From: Gammaproteobacteria bacterium
GTDB taxonomy: Bacteria > Pseudomonadota > Gammaproteobacteria > SZUA-229
Length of the DNA stretch: 5,032 nucleotides
Assembly: GCA_027858635.1 (NCBI GenBank)
Contig: JAQICG010000328.1
Coordinates: 1-5,032, forward strand
Reading direction: 5' to 3'
Shown here: piece after piece, positions 1-5,032 of the stretch
Position numbering within the stretch: the first letter of the stretch is position 1
How the letters are laid out: every line of letters starts with the position of its first letter
Notes under the pieces: model-generated
The model's input: the letters and a program-made list of their open reading frames with translations, nothing else
Database searches by the model: none
What the model was told of the DNA's origin: nothing
Made by a program: the position numbers and the translations under genes

Positions 1-1167
1 GCTCAGTTCAGTCTTGTTGAGTTTCTTGTTCAGCTGCTCGATAATCAGCAGGTTGGCTGCGGTGACTTCAATGTCCAGAGTATTACGGCGATAGCTGATG
101 GACTGAACGGCGATCGATTGTTCGCTCGACAGGGCGTCGCCGGCAGCGGCGAGCAGGCTGATCAGGCTGGCATCTGAGCCGGTATTACCCAGTCCTTTTA
201 ATTCATCGAGCTTCTGCTCCATTTGCACCCGGGCATTAACGATGCGCTGACTCTGCGGAAATGTTTTTCTGTACAGGTTCTCAATTTCTACTTGCAGCTT
301 TTCATTGCTGCCCTGAAATTCATAATATTGTACGCCGGTAATGGCCAGGTACAGGCCCAGCCATACCGCCGCCAGCGCAGCCGGCAGGCGCCAGCGCAGC
401 CGGTTCTGGTTGACCTTGGGTTTTGGCTTGTAGGTATTCTGCAGCAGGTTAAGCGAAAGCGCCTGTCGGTATTGGCCGCAATAAATCACCAGCGGATGCG
501 TGTTGTAACTCACCTTGACCAGTTCGAGCTGTTCCGGGATCACCGCCTGAATGCTGTCTGTTTCGGAAGCGTCACCGTCCGGGGTGAACAAAATGAGTTT
601 TTCAGGCGGCTGGCGAGTGGCTTTTTTCAGTTCCGCCTTGAGCAGCAGGGCCAGCATGTCGCGGTCAAATTCACCGGCGTCAAACTGATCAAACTGCACC
701 TTGGCGCGATCATCGTCTAACAGAATCGCCCACTGTGTCGGATTCGCGGTGAGGCAGAGCGTGTCGGGAATCACCGCCATCGGCGCGATGCCGGATTGCT
801 CCAGCTGCTTGAGGATACGCCCAAATATATCGTGCCTGATGGCCAGCACCGGGGTGGCGCCGTTGCTGGCGGTTCTGCCGGTGACAAAATGCAAGTCTTC
901 AATGTCGTCGGCGATTTTTTCTTCGAGGGCGAAAGGCGCTGCGCGCAGCAGTTTTTGCGGATTCCGGATAGGCAGCTTGACCGCATCAATGTGTATGGCG
1001 GTACTGTCGAGCAGAATAACGGTGTTGTGTTTTTCCGCAACGAGGGCGGCTTCATCCAGCGAACCGTGTGCCAGCATGGTGCTGAGTTCGCCGGCAGTAT
1101 TCACCAGCGCCCATGCGGCTGCGTCGGGATGTTCGGGATTAAAATGGATGAGCAGTGTGTCGGCCAC
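1..1167 (-). CDS. gspL: Type II secretion system protein GspL (3' end cut by window edge)
   Basis: Reading the minus strand from GTG at 1167-1165 gives an uninterrupted frame of 389 codons to the window edge. GspL is the bitopic inner-membrane protein that recruits the ATPase GspE through its cytoplasmic domain and pairs with GspM in the periplasm. Residues 1 to about 255 form the actin-like cytoplasmic domain, including the family-like stretch PFALEEKIADDIEDLHF (78-94). One membrane segment lies at about 261-282 (LPAALAAVWLGLYLAITGVQ), preceded by a basic patch (KPKPKVNQNRLRWR). The periplasmic part has the typical YRKTFPQSQRIVNARVQM stretch (299-316) and then the start of the ferredoxin-like domain. 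GspL is usually near 400 residues, so only a short C-terminal piece should be missing. The GTG follows the gspK stop with no gap. A GGGGG run inside the end of gspK, 8 bases upstream, is a good ribosome-binding site and supports this start. The identification is secure. Confidence 0.95.
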   Translation of the reverse strand, partial: MADTLLIHFNPEHPDAAAWALVNTAGELSTMLAHGSLDEAALVAEKHNTVILLDSTAIHIDAVKLPIRNPQKLLRAAPFALEEKIADDIEDLHFVTGRTASNGATPVLAIRHDIFGRILKQLEQSGIAPMAVIPDTLCLTANPTQWAILLDDDRAKVQFDQFDAGEFDRDMLALLLKAELKKATRQPPEKLILFTPDGDASETDSIQAVIPEQLELVKVSYNTHPLVIYCGQYRQALSLNLLQNTYKPKPKVNQNRLRWRLPAALAAVWLGLYLAITGVQYYEFQGSNEKLQVEIENLYRKTFPQSQRIVNARVQMEQKLDELKGLGNTGSDASLISLLAAAGDALSSEQSIAVQSISYRRNTLDIEVTAANLLIIEQLNKKLNKTELS

Positions 1168-2106
1168 TTAATAAGCCCCCTGTGAACGTGCAATCACCTG
1201 CGTGTCGCCGTTATTTTCGCGCTGAATAATGCTGTACATCAGGGTTCTGGCCCGACCAATTCGGGCTTCGCTCTCCAGCAGAAAATAATCGCTGCTGACA
1301 GAAAGTCCGGCGGTATCAGTGATGACCGTAGAAAGATTGTAGTCGCTCAGAAATTCTTGCATTGTCTGGGAAGGATTGGTCTGCCTTTGAACGATAATGT
1401 CTGTAACCATCGCAGTGCTAATATTGGCTGCCAGCGATTCTAGCACTTCTGCCGGCGCTGTGTTGACGTTGATATCCGCGGGCGGGCCAAAGGCACACAG
1501 CTGGTTTTCGCTTTGCTGCATGGTCTCGCCATCGGTAAAACCTTTGATCAGGCGTAACTCGCTCAGGCTCTGCAACGGTTGGCCGGCACTGCGGTAAGGC
1601 CGCTCCTGATTGAGGTAGTAGCCATCTTCCGCGCCATCGGGCAGAGTGGTGTCTGGATTGGCATCAATCCAGTCGATGATGGCCTGTGACAGATCCATGC
1701 CTGGCGGGCTGGGGAGGTGTTGCATCAGGCGGTTGAAGCGTTGCTGGGCAAGGGCGTTCGGCTGCTCGTTGTAATACAGCGAATTCAGATTGAAGCAGCC
1801 CTGCAGGTCGCTTAGCCTGCCCAGAACGCTGCCGCCTTCGACCGGAAAGGGGGGCAGCTCCATAGCCCAGTCTTCATCCAGAGAATCATAATTATTGTCC
1901 AGGCGGTCCTCTTTTAGAGTGCGGCGGGCATAGTATTCCGCATGTTTCAGGTAGAGCAGGGCCTGGTCACTGGCGATGACATTGCCGGTGCGGCGGATGT
2001 CCAGCTGCAGGCGGGTGCTCAGCTCAACGCTGATCACGGTAGCCAGAGCGACAATCAGCAGCGCCGTGATCAGCGCCACGCCTTTCTGTGCAGCGGGCAA
2101 GAACAT
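1168..2106 (-). CDS. gspK: Type II secretion system minor pseudopilin GspK
   Basis: This 312-residue protein has the normal length for GspK, the largest minor pseudopilin. In the family it caps the pseudopilus tip in complex with GspI and GspJ. The prepilin leader is MFLPAAQKG, with cleavage expected after Gly9. The mature N-terminus VALITALLIVALATVIS has Thr instead of Glu at +5, which is characteristic of GspK and distinguishes it from the other pseudopilins. Family stretches follow: GRLSDLQGCFNLNSL (96-110), DWIDANPDTTLPDGAEDGYY (145-164; acidic, fitting the calcium-binding part of the domain) and DINVNTAPAEVL (211-222). A helical insert domain characteristic of GspK is expected between the two halves. 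Two cysteines, 104 and 204, could form a disulphide. The ATG shares one base with the gspJ stop (TGATG) and has AGGTGG 7 bases upstream, so translation is coupled to gspJ. Confidence 0.96.
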   Translation of the reverse strand: MFLPAAQKGVALITALLIVALATVISVELSTRLQLDIRRTGNVIASDQALLYLKHAEYYARRTLKEDRLDNNYDSLDEDWAMELPPFPVEGGSVLGRLSDLQGCFNLNSLYYNEQPNALAQQRFNRLMQHLPSPPGMDLSQAIIDWIDANPDTTLPDGAEDGYYLNQERPYRSAGQPLQSLSELRLIKGFTDGETMQQSENQLCAFGPPADINVNTAPAEVLESLAANISTAMVTDIIVQRQTNPSQTMQEFLSDYNLSTVITDTAGLSVSSDYFLLESEARIGRARTLMYSIIQRENNGDTQVIARSQGAY

Positions 2107-2747
2107 CAGCCGCCCACCTGATAAAGCCGGCTGATTTCACCCCAGTTTTCCAGCTCCAGGGTGAACTCGATGGCGCTGAGTCGGGATGGATTATCCCCGG
2201 CCTGTTGAGCATTGAGCGGCGGCCATGTTGAATGCCACTCTCCGGCACCATCACGGTAACGCAACTCCACCGCCGTCACCTGCTCAAGCAAAATGCTTTC
2301 ATAAGGCACCATGCCCGGTGCCCGGTCGAGCTGGGGCCAGAACAGGCGCAGCAGTTTTCCGTCCTCGTGCTGATAGGCGACCCGTAACAGATGGCTGCGC
2401 TGCAATTTGGCCGGATTGCGTCTGCCATTGCGGGTGAACTCGAGCAGGTAATCAATGCTGTTGCCGGCGGCAAAAAAAGGCTGAGTGTTGCCGTATTCAT
2501 CGCGAATGTCACGTTCGATCACCTGAGTGAGATCCCGGCTGATGCTTAGCACCGCACGTTGAATCGACTGTAAGCGTTGCAGCTCCAGTTTTGAGTGACT
2601 GCTGTTCTGAATGATCTGACTGAGGCCGCCGTAGGCCATCACTGACATGACCGAGAACACAGCGATGGCGATCATCAGTTCAATCAGGGTGAAGCCCCGG
2701 CAAGAAAAACGTTTAGCCTGTAGAGAATGAGTTGAGCGCAGTTGCAT
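2106..2747 (-). CDS. gspJ: Type II secretion system minor pseudopilin GspJ
   Basis: This 213-residue protein fits GspJ, which forms the pseudopilus tip with GspI and GspK. An 18-residue leader ends in ...SCRG, followed by the class III motif FTLIELMIAIAVFSVMSVMA (19-38). It is processed by the prepilin peptidase GspO/PilD after Gly18, and Glu at +5 is present. Further GspJ-like stretches are SRDLTQVIERDIRDEYG (70-86), a LLEFTRNGRRNP region (101-112), YQHEDGKLLRLFWPQLDRAP (125-144) and the C-terminal beta-strand IEFTLELENWGEISRLY. The gene starts 2 bases after the gspI stop. I see no clear Shine-Dalgarno sequence (ACAGATAAAAATG), so coupling to gspI translation is likely. The only cysteine lies in the leader and would be lost on processing. 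Confidence 0.95.
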   Translation of the reverse strand: MQLRSTHSLQAKRFSCRGFTLIELMIAIAVFSVMSVMAYGGLSQIIQNSSHSKLELQRLQSIQRAVLSISRDLTQVIERDIRDEYGNTQPFFAAGNSIDYLLEFTRNGRRNPAKLQRSHLLRVAYQHEDGKLLRLFWPQLDRAPGMVPYESILLEQVTAVELRYRDGAGEWHSTWPPLNAQQAGDNPSRLSAIEFTLELENWGEISRLYQVGG

Positions 2748-2749
2748 TT

Positions 2750-3145
2750 TTATCTGTTCACATAGCCTATTAAACGGGTCAGGTTCTGTTTGTGGTTTTT
2801 GTCGGCAAACACCTCAAGTTCAACGCCGCGGGCATTGTCGTCCTGGGTCTCTTTCACCGTGCGCAGCCAGAACCATTCGGCACCGGCCATCTCTGAGCTG
2901 CCTTTGCTTTCACCCAGCGCCGGCCACTCCTCCTCCAGTTGCAGCTGGGTCATCTCATTCATGGCCACCCAGTGGGCCAGGGTTTTCTGTTTGAGGTAGC
3001 CGGTCTGGTAGGCCTGATTGCCCGAAGCGCTCATCAGCGCGCCCAGTGAAATAGCGATAATGGTGAGCGCGATCAGCACCTCGATCAGCGTGAAGCCGCC
3101 GTTACGGAGTCGGATAAAAGTGTGAGGGCGGCGTTTAAAAATCAC
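2750..3145 (-). CDS. gspI: Type II secretion system minor pseudopilin GspI
   Basis: The open frame continues far into gspH, but a start at GTG 3145-3143 gives 131 residues, the usual GspI size. It also gives a plausible basic 17-residue leader (MIFKRRPHTFIRLRNGG) before the cleavage motif FTLIEVLIALTIIAISLGAL (18-37). No other ATG, GTG or TTG lies between this codon and the motif. The mature part carries the GspI hallmarks TLAHWVAMNEMTQLQLEEEW (55-74) and GESKGSSEMAGAEWFWLRTV (78-97). GspI is the core of the GspI-J-K tip complex that starts pseudopilus assembly. The gene overlaps the end of gspH by 11 bases. There is no obvious ribosome-binding site upstream of the GTG, so re-initiation after gspH is the likely way it is translated. 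Family assignment is very secure; the start is probable. Confidence 0.93.
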   Translation of the reverse strand: MIFKRRPHTFIRLRNGGFTLIEVLIALTIIAISLGALMSASGNQAYQTGYLKQKTLAHWVAMNEMTQLQLEEEWPALGESKGSSEMAGAEWFWLRTVKETQDDNARGVELEVFADKNHKQNLTRLIGYVNR

Positions 3146-3707
3146 TCTGCGTCGCTTCGTGTTTGCCGTCGATGCTGCCGCTGACCTGATAACTGGTGGC
3201 GATGCCGCGAATGCTGAAGTAGGCGGTAAATTCAGGCGTAATCTCTTCGCTGGAGAGCAGGAAGACCTGGGGCTTGAGTTCCTCCTCTGCGCGCTCATCG
3301 TCATTCTGTTCAGAGGGTTCCCCAATGACGACATCCAGTTGCTCGATGGCCAGTTCGATCTCCATCTCATTGGGCAGCTGGCGTTCGCGCAGCAGGCGGT
3401 CGCCACTGACAGCGCGCCACTCCTCGTCTTCGTAGCTCAAAAAGCGGTAGCTGTGGCGTTTGAATTCAAGCCCGGATTCGGTATTTTTCAGCACCGCCTC
3501 TTCCAGCGCCAGCTGTATCAGGCGATCGAGTCGACGCGCCTCTTCCGCCATTGACTCTTCGGGGGAATGACCGCGAATGGTGAAAGAGACGAAGGTGAAA
3601 AGGATCGAAACAATGACCAGAACAATCATCAGTTCGAGCAGGGTGAATCCATTTACCCTGCTCGAACCTTCATTGTAAACACGTGAATTGAGCTTTGGGT
3701 TATTCAA
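3135..3707 (-). CDS. gspH: Type II secretion system minor pseudopilin GspH (start uncertain)
   Basis: The class III motif VNGFTLLELMIVLVIVSILF, with Glu at +5, identifies a pseudopilin. The downstream KPQVFLLSSEEITPEFTAYF stretch and the position between gspG and gspI identify it as GspH, the minor pseudopilin that connects the tip to the GspG shaft. The start is a problem. No ATG or GTG lies in frame between the gspG stop and the motif. The nearest usable codon is TTG at 3707-3705, overlapping gspG by 8 bases. It gives 190 residues with a 20-residue leader ending MNNPKLNSRV...SRVNG, but without a convincing ribosome-binding site. In-frame ATGs at 3758 and 3788 would overlap gspG more and give overlong leaders. 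An ATG at about 3674-3672 is in another frame and stops after six codons. An unusually acidic loop (EPSEQNDDERAEEE, about 130-143) sits in the variable region. Confidence 0.9.
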   Translation of the reverse strand: MNNPKLNSRVYNEGSSRVNGFTLLELMIVLVIVSILFTFVSFTIRGHSPEESMAEEARRLDRLIQLALEEAVLKNTESGLEFKRHSYRFLSYEDEEWRAVSGDRLLRERQLPNEMEIELAIEQLDVVIGEPSEQNDDERAEEELKPQVFLLSSEEITPEFTAYFSIRGIATSYQVSGSIDGKHEATQSDF

Positions 3708-4149
3708 TTTCCCAGGAACCGATATCGGCAGAGACGCCTTCACCGCCCGGTGCACCATCGGCGCCCAGTGAATAAATATCGAGCTCACCGTGCTGCCCCG
3801 GACTCAGGTACAGGTAATCATTGCCCCAGGGATCTTTGTTCAGCTTCTTGATGTAACCGCCGGCTTTCCAGTTGGCCGGTTCAGGGTTGCCGCTGGGCTG
3901 GCTGACCAGTGCTTCCAGCCCCTGATCGGTGGTGGGGTAGAAATAGTTATCCAGGCGGTAAACATCCAGCGCGCTTCCCAGCGCGGAGATATCGTGTTTG
4001 GCCTTGGCGACACGCGCCTTATCCGGGTTATCCATGATTTTAGGAACGACAACCCCGGCCAGAATGCCAAGGATGACAATCACCACCATCAGTTCGATCA
4101 GGGTAAAACCCTGCTGGTATGATTTGAGAATATTGATTCGTGATTTCAA
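3700..4149 (-). CDS. gspG: Type II secretion system major pseudopilin GspG
   Basis: GspG polymerises into the pseudopilus shaft that drives substrates through the outer-membrane secretin. Starting at TTG 4149-4147 gives 149 residues, close to the usual length, with leader MKSRINILKSYQQG and cleavage before FTLIELMVVIVILGILAGVV. This TTG is preceded by GGAG (complement of 4158-4161) with an 8-base spacer, a good ribosome-binding site. An in-frame ATG at 4227 would add 26 residues to the leader and is less likely. The mature protein has the conserved PKIMDNPDKARVAKAKHDI stretch, LDNYFYPTTDQGLEALV, DPWGNDYLYLSPGQHGELDI and the C-terminal loop SLGADGAPGGEGVSADIGSW. That loop holds the acidic and backbone ligands for the structural calcium ion known in GspG. 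The gene is probably first in the gspG-L transcript, or is joined to gspF by readthrough across the antisense protease gene. Confidence 0.96.
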   Translation of the reverse strand: MKSRINILKSYQQGFTLIELMVVIVILGILAGVVVPKIMDNPDKARVAKAKHDISALGSALDVYRLDNYFYPTTDQGLEALVSQPSGNPEPANWKAGGYIKKLNKDPWGNDYLYLSPGQHGELDIYSLGADGAPGGEGVSADIGSWEIE

Positions 4150-4157
4150 ACTTTTGA

Positions 4158-4161
4158 CTCC
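4158..4161 (-). promoter_or_regulatory. Ribosome-binding site deciding the TTG start of gspG
   Basis: On the minus strand GGAG stands 8 bases before TTG at 4149-4147. The in-frame upstream ATG at 4227 lacks such a site and would give a 40-residue prepilin leader, far longer than normal. This site is the main reason for choosing the TTG. Confidence 0.7.
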
Positions 4162-4176
4162 TGATAAATAATATTT

Positions 4177-4205
4177 TTGCCACTTGTAACGCAACCCGTT
4201 AGAGT
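4177..4205 (+). promoter_or_regulatory. Candidate sigma-70 promoter for the rhombosortase gene
   Basis: TTGCCA (4177-4182, five of six matches to the -35 consensus) and TAGAGT (4200-4205, four of six to the -10 consensus) are separated by 17 bases. Transcription would begin near 4212, giving a leader of about 40 bases before ATG 4254. This is read by eye from a 104-bp divergent region, and the -10 is weak. Confidence 0.35.
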
Positions 4206-4243
4206 TCGTCCAGCTTTTTAAGTTCATGTCTGTAAATGTGGGA

Positions 4244-4252
4244 ATGATAGCA
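4244..4252 (-). promoter_or_regulatory. Candidate extended -10 element for gspG
   Basis: The minus strand reads TGCTATCAT, an extended -10 (TGn followed by a hexamer matching TATAAT at five of six positions). I see no good -35 at the proper distance; that region would fall inside the 5' end of the opposing protease gene. Transcription would start near 4237, leaving about 88 bases of leader before the gspG TTG. A second, poorer option is TATTAT (complement of 4168-4173) with TTGCGT 15 bases upstream, but it would start transcription almost at the ribosome-binding site. Confidence 0.25.
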
Positions 4253-4253
4253 A

Positions 4254-4889
4254 ATGCGTCTCGAACTGCCTATGCAAAACCGTCTTTCTATGCACTGGAA
4301 CCATGGCTTGTGGCTACTGGTGTTGCTGCTCAGCGCCTATTTGCAGGCCAGTGGCCAGGTGCCTGACTGGCGTTATGATCTACAGCTGATCAAGGAGGGC
4401 CGCTACTGGCTACTGCTGAGCGGCAATATAGTACATCTGAACTGGGCACACTGGGGGTTAAATATGGCCGGTCTGGGGATCGTAGCCTTTTTTTTCAGCA
4501 GTTACGGCGCTGTGTTTCACTGGCTGCTGGTGATGCTGGTCTCGGCAATGTTTGTCGGCGTCGGCCTGTACTGGTTTAATCCGCAGGTCAGTACCTATGT
4601 CGGTCTGTCCGGTGTCCTGCACGGGCTGTTCATTTACGGCGCGGTGCGTGAAATACGTTTCTATCCCGCCAGTGGTTATGCGCTCATGGCTCTGCTGGCG
4701 GGCAAACTGTTCTGGGAGCTCATGTACGGCGCACTGCCGGGTTCGGAGGAGCTTACCGCAGGTCGCGTGGTCACCGATGCGCATCTGTATGGCGCCATAG
4801 GCGGGGGGGTTTCCGCGCTGCTGCTGGGATTATTTCACCAGCTGGTTCAGGTCAAAAATGGGCTGCAGAATGCCGAGCACAATCAGTAA
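4254..4889 (+). CDS. rrtA: Rhombosortase-type rhomboid intramembrane serine protease
   Basis: This 211-residue polytopic membrane protein has all rhomboid active-site elements. HLNWAHWGLN gives His61, His66 and Asn70 (the HxxxxHxxxN motif supplying the oxyanion pocket). YVGLSGVLHG gives the nucleophile Ser119, and DAHLYGAIGG gives the general base His177. Hydrophobic helices fall at about 18-33, 70-83, 88-107, 117-134, 142-160 and 178-196, the six-helix core without extra domains. The compact size, the VLHG after GLSG, the DAHLYGA motif and the T2SS location point to the rhombosortase subfamily (RrtA; RssP in Vibrio cholerae). These enzymes cut the GlyGly-CTERM tail of type II-secreted proteins at the inner membrane. 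The ATG at 4254 has GGGA 10 bases upstream; Met7 is an alternative. The gene lies between gspF and gspG on the opposite strand and overlaps the end of gspF by 60 bases. It contains T8 and G7 tracts. It could instead be a general GlpG-like rhomboid, but that is less likely. Confidence 0.88.
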   Translation: MRLELPMQNRLSMHWNHGLWLLVLLLSAYLQASGQVPDWRYDLQLIKEGRYWLLLSGNIVHLNWAHWGLNMAGLGIVAFFFSSYGAVFHWLLVMLVSAMFVGVGLYWFNPQVSTYVGLSGVLHGLFIYGAVREIRFYPASGYALMALLAGKLFWELMYGALPGSEELTAGRVVTDAHLYGAIGGGVSALLLGLFHQLVQVKNGLQNAEHNQ

Positions 4890-5032
4890 CACCAGCAGCC
4901 CCATGACGCTGATAATCAGCGGCTCCATGATGCCGACGATGAAGGCGATGAGGGTGACCTGTTCACGCTCCAGCTGAGTGGAGGCGCGGTGCAGCATCTC
5001 ATCCAGCTTGCCGCTGTTTTCACCGCTGGCAA
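4830..5032 (-). CDS. gspF: Type II secretion system inner-membrane platform protein GspF (C-terminal fragment)
   Basis: The last 66 codons of a minus-strand gene enter from the right edge and end at TAA (complement of 4830-4832). The translation begins ASGENSGKLDEMLHRAS, which matches the GE.SG.L..ML..A motif of the second GspF/PilC cytoplasmic domain. It continues to the final membrane helix, about residues 34-56 of the fragment (IMEPLIISVMGLLVLLIVLG), and the family-typical tail ILQPIFDLNQLVK. GspF is the polytopic platform on which the GspE ATPase acts to add pseudopilin subunits. The last 60 bases of its frame are also coding, on the other strand, for the C-terminus of the protease gene, so the two genes converge and overlap. 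No terminator hairpin was seen at the junction. gspG, its usual direct neighbour, starts 680 bases further on. Confidence 0.93.
   Translation of the reverse strand, partial: ASGENSGKLDEMLHRASTQLEREQVTLIAFIVGIMEPLIISVMGLLVLLIVLGILQPIFDLNQLVK

Larger units (their letters stand above)
4150..4253. promoter_or_regulatory. Divergent intergenic region between gspG and the rhombosortase gene
   Basis: This 104-bp stretch is the only real non-coding space in the window and is AT-rich compared with the flanking genes (for example, the run at 4162-4178). It must hold the promoter of the plus-strand protease gene and may hold one for gspG. Candidate elements for both are listed separately. They interleave, so the two promoters could interfere with each other or share an operator. 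I could not identify a known transcription-factor site. Confidence 0.6.

Noticed and set aside
796..1185. A 129-codon plus-strand open frame, with others at 223-720 and 701-1171, opposite gspL
   Set aside because: The minus strand here carries an unbroken GspL frame with recognisable domains. The plus-strand translations show no family features and are antisense shadows of a GC-rich gene.
2750..3406. Extended version of gspI starting at 3406
   Set aside because: It would put 87 extra residues before the prepilin leader and overlap most of gspH. The GTG at 3145 gives a normal leader and length.
3159..3554. A 131-codon plus-strand open frame opposite gspH
   Set aside because: It is fully antisense to gspH, has no recognisable motif or ribosome-binding site, and fits a codon-bias artefact.
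2630..4115. Similar segments at about 2670-2700, 3065-3105, 3625-3655 and 4085-4115 that look like a dispersed DNA repeat
   Set aside because: They encode the shared GFTLIE/GFTLLE prepilin cleavage and helix motif of the paralogous pseudopilins GspJ, I, H and G, so the similarity comes from protein homology.
4154..4180. TTGACT at 4154-4159 as a -35 box for the rhombosortase gene
   Set aside because: No acceptable -10 hexamer lies 16-18 bases downstream; the TATTTT that follows is only about 12 bases away.
4780..4900. Possible bidirectional terminator between gspF and the rhombosortase gene
   Set aside because: Both coding frames occupy this segment, and I found no GC-rich hairpin followed by a T run on either strand.

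Overview
This window is the second half of a type II secretion system (T2SS, general secretory pathway 'gsp') operon from a gammaproteobacterium. The genes are on the minus strand and in the canonical order. Reading from right to left they are the C-terminus of gspF, then gspG, gspH, gspI, gspJ, gspK and almost all of gspL, which runs off the left edge. The protein sequences (class III pseudopilin leaders, the GspG C-terminal calcium-loop region, GspI and GspK signature stretches) look most like those of marine or environmental gammaproteobacteria. No species can be named from sequence alone.

Layout, left to right: gspL 1-1167 (partial at its 3' end), gspK 1168-2106, gspJ 2106-2747, gspI 2750-3145, gspH 3135-about 3707, gspG 3700-4149, a 104-bp divergent intergenic region, a plus-strand rhomboid-family gene 4254-4889, and the tail of gspF 4830-5032 on the minus strand. 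From gspG to gspL the genes abut or overlap by a few bases, so they almost certainly form one translationally coupled transcript. Several use non-ATG starts: TTG for gspG, GTG for gspI and gspL, and probably TTG for gspH.

The distinctive feature is the plus-strand gene between gspF and gspG. It encodes a compact rhomboid intramembrane serine protease with the full catalytic set (HxxxxHxxxN, GLSG, and a C-terminal His in DAHLYG). Its size and motifs fit the rhombosortase (RrtA/RssP) subfamily. Rhombosortases cleave the GlyGly-CTERM tail of proteins that the T2SS then exports to the cell surface or medium. The locus therefore puts the secretion machine and the protease that matures part of its cargo side by side, but on opposite strands. 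The protease gene overlaps the end of gspF tail-to-tail by 60 bp and is divergent from gspG.

How the parts work together: GspF is the inner-membrane platform protein. GspG is the major pseudopilin, and GspH, I, J and K are minor pseudopilins that form and cap the pseudopilus tip. GspL links the platform to the cytoplasmic ATPase GspE, which is expected beyond gspF to the right. The remaining components, GspM and possibly GspN, are expected to the left. I found no RNA genes, mobile elements, CRISPR arrays or convincing intrinsic terminators.
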